The notes under the pieces are model-generated. The model was given only the letters and a program-made list of their open reading frames with translations. It had not been told where the DNA came from and searched no databases. The position numbers were made by a program, and so were the translations under genes. Of a DNA stretch of 64,000 nt, positions 46,415 to 54,409 are shown piece after piece. The DNA comes from Paraburkholderia metrosideri (GTDB taxonomy: Bacteria; Pseudomonadota; Gammaproteobacteria; Burkholderiales; Burkholderiaceae), in assembly GCF_904848625.1 (NCBI RefSeq), contig NZ_CAJHCP010000011.1, forward strand, positions 186,001-250,000, given 5' to 3'. Each line of letters starts with the position of its first letter. Within the stretch, counting starts at the first letter, position 1.

Positions 46415-46756
46415 TCAGTTGCATGTCTCCATATTGCCGAATCGCTGGCACGTTACACCGTTCGAATAATGCGTTTGATTGCCATAAGTCTGCGCGCTGA
46501 CTCCATTTGAGTACATGGTTTGATTGCCGTATCTCTGTGCCGTTACACCATTTGAGTACATGGTTTGATTGCCGTATGTCTGCGCCGTTAGGCCGTTTGA
46601 GTAAAGGGTTTGGTTGCCGTACGTCTGCGCGGTTACGCCATTGCTGTAAGACCTCTGGTTTCCGTAGGTCATACTGCCGACCTGTGCGAATGCGGCATTA
46701 AACGACAAGAGAAGGGAAGCGCAAACAGCCACGCGCTTAAAGATGAGCTTGTTCAT
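46415..46756 (-). CDS. Secreted protein of tandem YGNQ...YSNGVTAQ repeats
   Basis: The 113-residue precursor has a Sec signal peptide (MNKLIFKRVAVCASLLLSFN) cut after AFA. The mature chain is almost only a 15-residue repeat, five full copies plus a partial end: YGNQRSYSNGVTAQT, YGNQTLYSNGLTAQT, YGNQTMYSNGVTAQR, YGNQTMYSNGVSAQT, YGNQTHYSNGVTCQR and FGNMETCN. The last two units carry Cys, a possible disulfide clamp. The matching 45-bp DNA units are nearly identical. Similar unnamed proteins occur in proteobacteria; a beta-solenoid or fibre-like role is inference. The gene lies inside the tRNA-Arg scar. The start is the ATG at 46756, with a weak ribosome binding site. Confidence 0.8.
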   Translation of the reverse strand: MNKLIFKRVAVCASLLLSFNAAFAQVGSMTYGNQRSYSNGVTAQTYGNQTLYSNGLTAQTYGNQTMYSNGVTAQRYGNQTMYSNGVSAQTYGNQTHYSNGVTCQRFGNMETCN

Positions 46757-47505
46757 GGATATCTCGTACTTTTTGATTTGCGTCATTGCAATTACACAAT
46801 AGGACTCAGCAAAGGCTTGGCTCTGTGGTGGAACGCCGCGCGTTGAAGCTCTACTCGGAAACGAAGCATTTCCGCCTGTTTGCAGAGCGTGCGAATACCC
46901 TTGTCCGGGCGATGCGTGCTGCACCTTGCGCGCGCACGCGTGAAGGGCCACTACGAGGTATCTTTTTCGTATTCGACCCGTTCCGTTCGTAGTCTTCCTT
47001 CGCGAATTCCGCTACGCCGTTCGCCGTCACGTGGACGCCTGATTCGTCCGGGGCAGCAGCCAGATGCGAGTCGTGATGGCTGGCTCCATTGCGCGGCCCG
47101 TTACGCGTGCTAAATCTCGTTCTGCGTAAGTCGAATCCGTTCCTCCCACTCGCACGCCACCCGGCGCGTCGGCGGCGCGAACATCGCTATATGGCGGGCG
47201 CACCAATGGTTGCGAATCCGGCAGCGGCCCGATTGCCTCAATTAAGGTTTCGCCGCGACGCGTATGTTCAACTTCGAACGCTCGGACGATGTAACGACTG
47301 ACGGAAGGTATTCGTCTTGATTCAGGGACTATCGTCAGTCGGCTATCTCTTGTGAGCGCCGCTGTGCCGTCGGCTGGGATTTCTCGCGAGGGATATTGAC
47401 GCCAGCCGTTTTTGCCGCCGCATTGCACGTGGACTGCCGTCGCGCGCTGGCGCCAGCAACCCATCGTGAAGCCGATGACTGGAAAACCGCTAGCCGAGTG
47501 CGGGA
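46757..47505. other. Gene-free interior of the tRNA-Arg scar
   Basis: About 750 bases without a convincing gene. The longest minus-strand frame (47027-47575) runs through the duplicated tRNA end and has no ribosome binding site or recognisable domain. No integrase, transposase or plasmid gene remnant is recognisable by eye. Confidence 0.5.
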
Positions 47506-47532
47506 GGTTCGAGTCCCTCCTGCCGTACCAGT
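47506..47532 (+). repeat. Attachment-site-like repeat, copy 2 (tRNA-Arg 3' fragment)
   Basis: It is identical over 27 bases to the end of tRNA-Arg. A weaker likeness extends upstream to the anticodon stem (AGCCGAG near 47493), so it is a 3' tRNA half rather than just a T-arm. There is no intact tRNA here. Confidence 0.85.
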
Positions 47533-47540
47533 GAATCGAA

Positions 47541-47572
47541 GGGTTACGCGCCGATTTCGTGTAGCCCTTTTT
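47541..47572 (+). terminator. Hairpin with T-run after the tRNA fragment
   Basis: A 7-bp stem (47541-47547 with 47561-47567, one G-T pair) is followed by TTTTT. It resembles, in place, the terminator behind the intact tRNA-Arg, as expected if the tRNA and its terminator were duplicated and then drifted. Confidence 0.6.
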
Positions 47573-47659
47573 CATGAGTGGCGTGGCGTCGTGTCGCCAT
47601 GCATGCAGCCATGCAGCGAAGCGTCATTGCAAACACTTCGCTACGCGCCCGTCTATTTA

Positions 47660-48043
47660 TCAGCCACCGCTCTGCACATCGATAGAATCGACCCGATCCG
47701 GATAGAACGCGAGATGCTGTGCGATCTCCTTCACCGGTGCATAAGGCGACTCGTAAGTCCACACCGAATTGACCGTCCGTTCGCCGCCAATCGGCACGCT
47801 GTAGTACGCGCAGTCGCCTTTATATGGGCAGTACGTCGTGTGATCGGTGCGCTCCAGCAACGTCATCTCCACATCGTTTCGCGGGACGTAATACACGGCT
47901 GGGTACGACGCCTCGCGTAGCACCAGCGCGTTGCGTGTATCGGCGATCACCTGACCGGCGACGGTCACGACCACGCGCGCGTTAGCCGGCTCCACTGTAA
48001 TGGGATGATCGGGACCCGGAACCTTGATGGTTTTTCCATTCAT
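47660..48043 (-). CDS. DUF427 domain protein
   Basis: The 127-residue soluble protein matches DUF427: VVVTVAGQVIADTRNALVL, PAVYYVPRNDVEMTLLERT, TTYCPYKGDCAYYSV and a late HLAFYPDRVDSI. The family forms a small beta-barrel of unknown role, and the conserved Cys/Tyr/Lys/Gly block is its hallmark. The ATG at 48043 has AGGAG ten bases upstream. A longer in-frame lead to 48319 has no family counterpart. Confidence 0.85.
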   Translation of the reverse strand: MNGKTIKVPGPDHPITVEPANARVVVTVAGQVIADTRNALVLREASYPAVYYVPRNDVEMTLLERTDHTTYCPYKGDCAYYSVPIGGERTVNSVWTYESPYAPVKEIAQHLAFYPDRVDSIDVQSGG

Positions 48044-48259
48044 GCTGTCGAACTCCTGATTGAGTGAGCGAAGCTGCTGCAGGTTGTGGAGGATGCGCTG
48101 TGAAGGATGTCGTACCGGCATCGACGGGAAAGGCTGCGCCTTGGGTCGAAGCATACGCTGGTCACGAAAACGCGTTGTGTCACAGGCAGGATGGGTGGCC
48201 GAAACAGGCGGCGACCGGGAAATGAACCGCGCGACATCGGCAATCCACACAACATAAAC
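48044..48259. other. Spacer between DUF427 and the AcpA-like gene
   Basis: About 215 bases up to the terminator at 48260, with no recognisable gene. The DUF427 promoter should lie here on the minus strand. Confidence 0.45.
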
Positions 48260-48284
48260 AGAAACGGGCAGCCGAAGCTGCCCG
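48260..48284 (-). terminator. Rho-independent terminator of the AcpA-like gene
   Basis: A perfect 8-bp stem (48265-48272 with 48277-48284) with CGAA loop is followed on the minus strand by T-rich sequence. It lies about 60 bases past the stop. Confidence 0.8.
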
Positions 48285-48346
48285 CCAAAACCACGCTCAT
48301 GCGACGCGCTGCTACTCACTCCTGTCGCTAATTAATCGCCGCGCAC

Positions 48347-49924
48347 TTACTGCTTGATCGTCAGCGCAGCCGTCAGATCGCCGAGCGGCTTGCTACCGTT
48401 GCTCACGAGTGCCGCGTCACGGGCCGCGATGCCCGGCAGCATCGGCAGCGCGAAGCGGCGGGTGATGAAGCGCAGGATCGACGTCGTGTCGTATTGCGTG
48501 TGGTCGACATAACCCTTCTTCGCGAACGGCGAGATGATCAGCGCCGGAATCCGCGTGCCCGGGCCCCAACGGTCGGCCTTCGGCGGCGCGACGTGATCCC
48601 AGAAACCGCCGTTTTCGTCATAGGTCACGACGACGAGCATGTTCTTCCACTGCGGGCTCTTCTGCAGATGCGAGATCAGATCGGCAATGTGCTGATCGCC
48701 TTGCCCGACATCGGTGTAGCCCGCGTGCTCGTTCAGGTTGCCCTGCGGCTTGTAGAACGACACCTGCGGCAGCGTGCCTGCATCGATCGCCTTGATGAAC
48801 TCGGAACCGGCCAGGCCGCCATCGAGCAGGTGCTGCGTGCGGTTCGTCGTGCCTGGCGCCAGGTCGGCGAAGTAGTTGAACGGCTGGTGGTGCGGCTGGA
48901 AATTCGGTGCCGTCAGGTTCGCGCCGTAGACGACGTTCGACGTGCCGTCCTGTACCGCCGACACCGCCGCGCCCCACGCACCGCCGTACCACGCCCACGA
49001 CACCTTCGCGTCGTTCAGCAGGTCGCCGATATGCTTTTGCGTCTGCGGCGGCAGCGTCGTGGCTGCCGTCGGGTCGGCCAGATTCGCGTCGCCGCCGCTG
49101 GCCGCCTTGTTGCCGCTCGGCTGATACGGCGGTTGCATCGTGTTGACCGCGTAGAAGTCAGGCGTCAGGTTGCCCGACAGCACGAATTTGGGGATGCCCG
49201 TCAACGCCGAGGCCGGCGAGTTCGACGCAACCCGCAACGTCACGCCGTCGCTTTCCACGGACGAGATCGACGTAGCTGCCGGACTCTTGTCCGCATTCGG
49301 ATAAACCGGCGTGCACGCGCAGATCAGCCACTGGTGATTCAGGAACGAGCCGCCGAACGCGCCCATGAAGAAGTTGTCGGCGAGCGTGTATTGCTGGGCA
49401 ATCTTCCACAGCGGCAGCTTGTCGGCGTCGAGCGAATAGTGGCCCATCACGAGGCCGCCCGAATCGGCCCACGCGGCGAACTTGTCGTTCTTGCCGCCGT
49501 TGATCTGCATCTGGTTCTCGTAGAACCGGTGATACAGATCGCGCGTCGTCGCGGTGATCGGCGTGTTGAAACCGTTCGGATCGTCGATAGCGAACGGGCT
49601 GTTGGGCAGATTCGCCGTCATCGCCTGTGTGACGGCCGGCGTCACGCCGGTTTGCGTCAGACCGTTCCACACTTGCGGCAGCGTCGCGAGCGGCGAGCCG
49701 TCGCGATCCACCTGGGTGGAGTTGGCGGCGCTCACGTTCTGCAGACCGTTCGCTCCGGGGAAGTTGCCATACAGATTGTCGAAGCTGCGGTTTTCCGCAT
49801 AGATCACGACGACATTCTTGATCGCCGTGATATCCGGATCGCCGATTTCACTGCCACCGCATGCATACAGGCTTAACGCTGCTGCGATCGCGATGGGCGT
49901 CGCGCAGATCAGTTTCTTGTTCAT
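48347..49924 (-). CDS. AcpA/phospholipase C family phosphoesterase lipoprotein
   Basis: The 525-residue protein belongs to the alkaline-phosphatase-fold family that holds Francisella AcpA and bacterial phospholipase C. Key blocks are VVVIYAENRSFDNLYGNFPG near residue 38, HYSLDADKLPLWKIAQQY, and the metal-site block VVTYDENGGFWDHVAPP with GPGTRIPALIISPF. The N-terminus ends in a lipobox-like LYAC (Cys22), so it is probably a periplasmic lipoprotein. It releases phosphate from esters or phospholipids. A terminator follows. Only a weak Pho-box-like pair lies upstream, so phosphate control is uncertain. Confidence 0.9.
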   Translation of the reverse strand: MNKKLICATPIAIAAALSLYACGGSEIGDPDITAIKNVVVIYAENRSFDNLYGNFPGANGLQNVSAANSTQVDRDGSPLATLPQVWNGLTQTGVTPAVTQAMTANLPNSPFAIDDPNGFNTPITATTRDLYHRFYENQMQINGGKNDKFAAWADSGGLVMGHYSLDADKLPLWKIAQQYTLADNFFMGAFGGSFLNHQWLICACTPVYPNADKSPAATSISSVESDGVTLRVASNSPASALTGIPKFVLSGNLTPDFYAVNTMQPPYQPSGNKAASGGDANLADPTAATTLPPQTQKHIGDLLNDAKVSWAWYGGAWGAAVSAVQDGTSNVVYGANLTAPNFQPHHQPFNYFADLAPGTTNRTQHLLDGGLAGSEFIKAIDAGTLPQVSFYKPQGNLNEHAGYTDVGQGDQHIADLISHLQKSPQWKNMLVVVTYDENGGFWDHVAPPKADRWGPGTRIPALIISPFAKKGYVDHTQYDTTSILRFITRRFALPMLPGIAARDAALVSNGSKPLGDLTAALTIKQ

Positions 49925-50219
49925 TTGATGTGGTTTCTCTCTCTCGCGTTGGGGACAGGTGGGTACATTCCTTACGGGAACGACCGCGAGCGAAAGTTTG
50001 CTGAAGGTATTTGACAGAAAGATGTAAATAATTGCGAATGTCTTTTGATTTGTCTTATGCGTAGGCGGAATGTCATTTAAGCGACATGTAGATGAAATAC
50101 GCTCGCTGACTTCAACGGCGCGAAATCACCTCATCTCTATGCGGATTGGTCTGACAGGAATTCGGAAAATGCTGGTCGAGCGGGCGGCGCAATCAGGCGT
50201 AGGACCTGCACAGAGCAGC

Positions 50220-51632
50220 ATGAACATCAAGCGTGGCGCGGTGCTTGCGCTGGCGGTGACGGTTTTGACGGGCGCACTCGCTGCATGCGACGCCAGCAAG
50301 CCAGAGGTGAGCGCGAACGCGGACGCGGACGCGGACGCGGGAGCGAGTGCGGCCCGGGCGGCAAATGCGGGCGCAGAGCGATCCGATGCGCGTGGGGCGG
50401 CATCCGCCGTGGCGATAAAGCTGGTCGCGCAGGACGCGGGCCAATCCCGCGCGCAGGTATATGAGTCCGTGCGTCAAATGACGGCGCTTGGCAAACAGCT
50501 CTTTTTCGACCCGTCGCTGTCCGGATCGGGACGGCTCGCTTGCGCGTCATGCCACAGCCCGGACCATGCGTTCTCTCCGTCGAATGCGTTGTCGGTGCAA
50601 TTGGGCGGCGCGGACATGCACCGCACCGGCATGCGCGCGGCGCCGACGCTGAAGTATCTGCAGTCAGTGCCGGCGTTCGCTGAGCACTATCACGAATCGG
50701 ACGACGAAGGCGACGAAAGTGTGGATGCCGGACCCACCGGCGGCTTGACGTGGGACGGCCGGGTCGACCGTGGCAGCGATCAGGCGCGCATTCCGCTGCT
50801 GTCGTCGTTTGAGATGGGTAGCACACCGGCCAGGGTGACGGCTGCGGTCAAGGCTGCTCCCTATGCCGATGCGTTCCGCGCGGCATTCGGCGAGCACATT
50901 TTCGATAGCGAAGACGCCACCTTCAAGGCCGTGCTGCAATCGCTCGAAACCTTCGAGCAGACGCCGGAAGTGTTCTACCCGTACACCAGCAAGTACGACG
51001 CATTCCTCGCGGGCAAAGCGCAATTGACGCAAGCGGAACTTCACGGCCTGCAACTCTTCAACGACGAACAAAAGGGTAATTGCGCGAGTTGCCACATCAG
51101 CCAGCGCACCAAAGACGGAGCGCCGCCGCAGTTCAGCGATTTCGGTCTGATCGCGATCGGTGTGCCGCGCAATCGTGCGTTGACGGTGAACCGCGATCCG
51201 CGTTTCTATGACCTCGGCGCTTGCGGTCCTGAGCGGACCGACCTGGGCAAACGGGACGAGTTTTGCGGCATCTTCCGCACGCCGACGCTACGCAATATCG
51301 CGTTGAAGAAGAGCTTCTTCCACAACGGCATTTATCATTCGCTCGACCAGGTGGTGCGCTTTTACGCTGAGCGCGACACGAACCCGGAGAAGTTTTATCC
51401 GGCCGTGAAGGGCAAGGTGCAGAAGTTCGACGATCTGCCGCAGCGTTACTGGGCGAATCTGAATACGGAGGCGCCGTTCGATCGCAAGCCGGGTGAAAAG
51501 CCGGCACTCGATGAAGCGGAGATCAAGGACGTGGTGGCGTTTCTGCAGACGCTCACGGATGGATACAAGGTGCCCGCTGGACCGGTCAATATGTCGGCTG
51601 AAGCGGCGATTCCTGCCGTAGCCGTGCGTTAG
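50220..51632 (+). CDS. Di-haem cytochrome c peroxidase/MauG family lipoprotein
   Basis: The 470-residue lipoprotein has a lipobox LAAC (Cys23), an Asp/Ala-rich linker (ADADADADAG), and two c-type haem sites: CASCH at 108-112 and CASCH at 288-292. The order and spacing fit the bacterial peroxidase/MauG group, periplasmic enzymes that use two haems for peroxide reduction or protein oxidation. Blocks GKQLFFDPSLSGSGRLACASC and GIFRTPTLRNIALKKSFFHNG are typical. I chose the ATG at 50220 because it directly begins the signal peptide. An in-frame extension upstream has no ribosome binding site. Confidence 0.9.
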   Translation: MNIKRGAVLALAVTVLTGALAACDASKPEVSANADADADAGASAARAANAGAERSDARGAASAVAIKLVAQDAGQSRAQVYESVRQMTALGKQLFFDPSLSGSGRLACASCHSPDHAFSPSNALSVQLGGADMHRTGMRAAPTLKYLQSVPAFAEHYHESDDEGDESVDAGPTGGLTWDGRVDRGSDQARIPLLSSFEMGSTPARVTAAVKAAPYADAFRAAFGEHIFDSEDATFKAVLQSLETFEQTPEVFYPYTSKYDAFLAGKAQLTQAELHGLQLFNDEQKGNCASCHISQRTKDGAPPQFSDFGLIAIGVPRNRALTVNRDPRFYDLGACGPERTDLGKRDEFCGIFRTPTLRNIALKKSFFHNGIYHSLDQVVRFYAERDTNPEKFYPAVKGKVQKFDDLPQRYWANLNTEAPFDRKPGEKPALDEAEIKDVVAFLQTLTDGYKVPAGPVNMSAEAAIPAVAVR

Positions 51633-51670
51633 CAAAGGTGATGACGCGAGGGGACTGGAGTGGGGGATTG

Positions 51671-51698
51671 GGCCGTCCGCTGTTGGGGCGGTTTTTTT
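51671..51698 (+). terminator. Rho-independent terminator of the peroxidase gene
   Basis: A 6-bp GC stem (51673-51678 with 51686-51691, one G-T pair) is followed by seven T. Confidence 0.75.
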
Positions 51699-51720
51699 AT
51701 CAGACAGACGCCGATCTTGG

Positions 51721-51960
51721 TTAGGTGGGTGCGTCGGCGAGGATGTGATAACAGGCGAGAACCAGCAATGCGAAAGATGCCAGCAGACAGCCTGCGCCGG
51801 CACGCGTCAGCAGATTGGGCCAGCGCGGGAGCCGAATGGCATCGATCCGGACGACGCGCCGAGCGAGACCAGGATCGTGGCGGATAACCACCGGCACGAG
51901 CGCTATGCAGACCAGCGCGACAGCGACGGTGACAATTTGCAGAAGAAGAAACGTGTTCAT
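51721..51960 (-). CDS. Hypothetical two-helix membrane protein
   Basis: The 79-residue protein has helices at about residues 3-25 (TFLLLQIVTVAVALVCIALV) and 52-72 (GAGCLLASFALLVLACYHIL) with a basic loop between (RHDPGLARRVVRIDAIRLPR). No family is recognised. The ATG at 51960 is preferred; a GTG at 52008 would add 16 residues. Neither has a strong ribosome binding site, so translation is less certain. Confidence 0.55.
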   Translation of the reverse strand: MNTFLLLQIVTVAVALVCIALVPVVIRHDPGLARRVVRIDAIRLPRWPNLLTRAGAGCLLASFALLVLACYHILADAPT

Positions 51961-52253
51961 GGCGAGTTGTACGGGGAAGAGGACATGAGTGACGCTGACG
52001 CGCAACACAATTCATCTTAAGGAAGTGATTCGCGAGGCGATATGAGACTCATCCTAAAAAAGTAAGAGACTCGTTTTACACTCTCGTTGGCGTCCGACAT
52101 ACCGTCTGGCATCCATGCTGTAATGGCTTTGACCCAGTACCAGCCATCCCGGGCGGCCCTTTCGAAGGCGCGTGCTATGCTTTTGAGGTCCAGATCAGAC
52201 GCTGCGTCGAGCGGACTGATGACCGCCCAGAACACTTTCGAGGAGAACACTTC

Positions 52254-52646
52254 ATGTCGATGCGAACCCGTGTGCTGTTTCACCTGACTGCCGGCAGCCT
52301 GCTGTTCGCCGGTGCGATTGGCGGCGCGCAAGCGGCGAACCTCGGATTTCTGAACGACACACCGATCAGCTACATGAAGCCGCGCGATAACGAGTCGATC
52401 AAGCAGGCGGTCATCCACGCGTTGAACGTGCAGAAGGACGGCGAAACCAGCACCTGGGTCAACGAAGGCACCGGCAACAGCGTGAAAATCGACGCGACGA
52501 TCAACGTCGCCAGCACCGCGCACGATGGCACGCGCACCTGCCGCGACCTCGCCGTCGTGCTGAACGCGAAAGGGCAATCAATGAACCTGCGGCCGCAATT
52601 CTGCAAGGAAGGCAGCGGCGCCTGGCAGTTGCAGAAGAAACACTAA
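52254..52646 (+). CDS. Small secreted protein, surface-antigen (RT0821/Lpp0805-like) family
   Basis: The 130-residue precursor has a signal peptide cut after AQA near residue 27. The mature chain contains WVNEGTGNSVKIDATINVAS, GTRTCRDLAVVLNAKGQS and FCKEGSGAWQLQ. These match the C-terminal module of the RT0821/Lpp0805 surface proteins (trp-Asn-glycine strand, then a C-x-n-C pair), here without the glycine zipper. The role is unknown. The ribosome binding site GAGGAG stands about eight bases before the ATG. Confidence 0.75.
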   Translation: MSMRTRVLFHLTAGSLLFAGAIGGAQAANLGFLNDTPISYMKPRDNESIKQAVIHALNVQKDGETSTWVNEGTGNSVKIDATINVASTAHDGTRTCRDLAVVLNAKGQSMNLRPQFCKEGSGAWQLQKKH

Positions 52647-52737
52647 GCATGCGAAGTGTGATGGCGGCGAGTCCGGGCCGCCCGGCAGCGCGGCTCGACG
52701 CCGCGCGCGGGTTGCGTGTAGGCGGGGCGGGGCTCGA

Positions 52738-53187
52738 ATGAGCGCGCGGGTAGTGTCCTGCGGGATCGTTCTACTCGACCCGGACGGCCGGCTGCTGCTC
52801 GCGCATGCCACTGAAACTTCGCACTGGGACATCCCGAAAGGACATGGCGAAGAGGGCGAGGCGCCGCATGTCACGGCGCTGCGCGAGATGCTCGAAGAAA
52901 CCGGCCTTGCCATTGAGCCTGAGCGTCTGAAGGATCTCGGGCTGTTTGTCTACCGGCGCGACAAGGATTTGCATCTGTTCGCGGCGCGCGCCATCGCTGA
53001 CGAACTCGACCTCTCTGTGTGTACCTGCACGTCGCTGTTTCCGCGCCGCTCCGACGGGACGATGATTCCCGAAATGGATGCTTACCGTTGGGCGACCACG
53101 GAAGACATTCCAAAATACGCGAGTCGCAGCCTCACGCGGCTCTTTCAGGAAACGTTGTCGCTGGTTGAACTGCACCGCTCGCTATAA
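52738..53187 (+). CDS. Nudix hydrolase
   Basis: The 149-residue enzyme has a complete Nudix box from about residue 39: GHGEEGEAPHVTALREMLEE followed by TGL, fitting G-x5-E-x7-R-E-U-x-E-E-x-G-U. Nudix enzymes hydrolyse nucleoside diphosphates linked to another group, or diadenosine polyphosphates. The substrate cannot be told. It lies 91 bases after the surface-protein gene and converges on the solute-binding protein gene. Confidence 0.92.
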   Translation: MSARVVSCGIVLLDPDGRLLLAHATETSHWDIPKGHGEEGEAPHVTALREMLEETGLAIEPERLKDLGLFVYRRDKDLHLFAARAIADELDLSVCTCTSLFPRRSDGTMIPEMDAYRWATTEDIPKYASRSLTRLFQETLSLVELHRSL

Positions 53188-53239
53188 CGGTTGGCGCGTT
53201 GGCCCGGTAGATCGCACGGTGCCGATGGATGGCACAGAT

Positions 53240-54271
53240 TCAATCGAGTGCGCGATCGTTCGGGTGCGCAAACAGGGCCCTATTCTGCTCCGAAAGCGGG
53301 AAATTCAGATTGATATCGTGCGGCGGAATGGGTTGCGTGAACCACTGCTGGTACAGACGTTCCGCATCTCCGGAAGTCTGCGAGCGCGTAATCACCCCAT
53401 TCACCAGAGTGCGGAAAGGCTCATCGCCCTTGCGGAACATGCACGCGTACACCTCGGAACCCAGCGGCGTGCCTGTCACGACAAAATCCGCAGGGCGCGG
53501 ATCCGTCGCCCTGAAGCCGTACACGATCGGCTCGTCCATCACGAACGCCACCGCGCGATCATCCTTGAGCGCATTGAACGCTTCCATATGATCGCGCGCG
53601 CTGGTGATGCGCATGTTCAGATGCTTGTCGGTATTCAGGCGGCGCAACAAGCGTTCGTCGGACGTGCCCGCGGTCGTCACGACCGCCTTGCCCGCCAGAT
53701 CCGGAAAATCCGTGATGCCTGCGCTCTTGCGCGTGATCATGCGCACGGCATATTGGAAGAAACTGTTTGAGAACGCGGCGACGTTTTCGCGCTCAACCGT
53801 ATGCGTGGTCGAGCCGCATTCCAGATCGATCTGGTTGTTCAGCAGCATCGGCGTGCGGTTCGACGACGTCACGGTCACTTCGTGCACCTTCAGTTGCGGC
53901 ATGCCGAGCGTTTTCTTGATTTCGTCGACGATCTGCAGCGCGATCGTCTGCGAATAGCCGACCGTGCTCTTGCCGTCGAAATACGAGAAGGGGATCGACG
54001 CCTCGCGTACCCCGAGTACGACCACGCCGTCGTCGTGAATCTTTTTTAGCGTGCCGGTGAGTTCGTCCGCGTGCGCAGTGCCGGCAAGCAAGGTGCCGGA
54101 TGCAACCAGCGCGATGAGCGCGCAACGCGTGCGATGCGCGAAGCCAGTGCTGTGGAGGGGGGCAATGGTGCAGGCAGCGCGGAGGGCGGTGTCGGCAAGC
54201 GTGCGATGTTCTCGCGCTGGACCGTGAGTCACGCCTCGTGTACTCGCCCAGCGGCGGGCTGCAACTTTCAT
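53240..54271 (-). CDS. Amino-acid ABC transporter periplasmic binding protein (GltI-like)
   Basis: The 343-residue protein belongs to family 3 solute-binding proteins. After the signal peptide (LIALVASGTLLAGTAHA) come GVVVLGVREASIPFSYFD, a VDEIKKTLG helix, DLECGSTTHTVER and VVTTAGTSDE, which match the glutamate/aspartate branch. The N-terminus before the signal peptide is unusually long, about 55 residues. The ATG at 54271 follows a good GGGAGG. A start closer to the signal peptide cannot be excluded. No permease or ATPase gene is nearby, so it is an orphan. Confidence 0.88.
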   Translation of the reverse strand: MKVAARRWASTRGVTHGPAREHRTLADTALRAACTIAPLHSTGFAHRTRCALIALVASGTLLAGTAHADELTGTLKKIHDDGVVVLGVREASIPFSYFDGKSTVGYSQTIALQIVDEIKKTLGMPQLKVHEVTVTSSNRTPMLLNNQIDLECGSTTHTVERENVAAFSNSFFQYAVRMITRKSAGITDFPDLAGKAVVTTAGTSDERLLRRLNTDKHLNMRITSARDHMEAFNALKDDRAVAFVMDEPIVYGFRATDPRPADFVVTGTPLGSEVYACMFRKGDEPFRTLVNGVITRSQTSGDAERLYQQWFTQPIPPHDINLNFPLSEQNRALFAHPNDRALD

Positions 54272-54409
54272 TGGTCCTCCCGGACTCGCGCGTCGCGTGG
54301 CTGCGCTGTCACTGTCGATAGAACATCGTGTAGGCAAACGGCGTGAATCCCACAAGAGATGCACGCCGTCATCCACTTCAGATGCGTGACGAGCTATAAC
54401 CGCTCCAGC

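Noticed and set aside
47027..47575. 182-residue minus-strand frame across the second att-like repeat
   Set aside because: Its first part translates the tRNA fragment and terminator; no domain, ribosome binding site or codon bias supports it.
51721..52008. GTG start at 52008 for the two-helix membrane protein
   Set aside because: No ribosome binding site, and the ATG at 51960 directly begins the first helix; kept as an alternative only.
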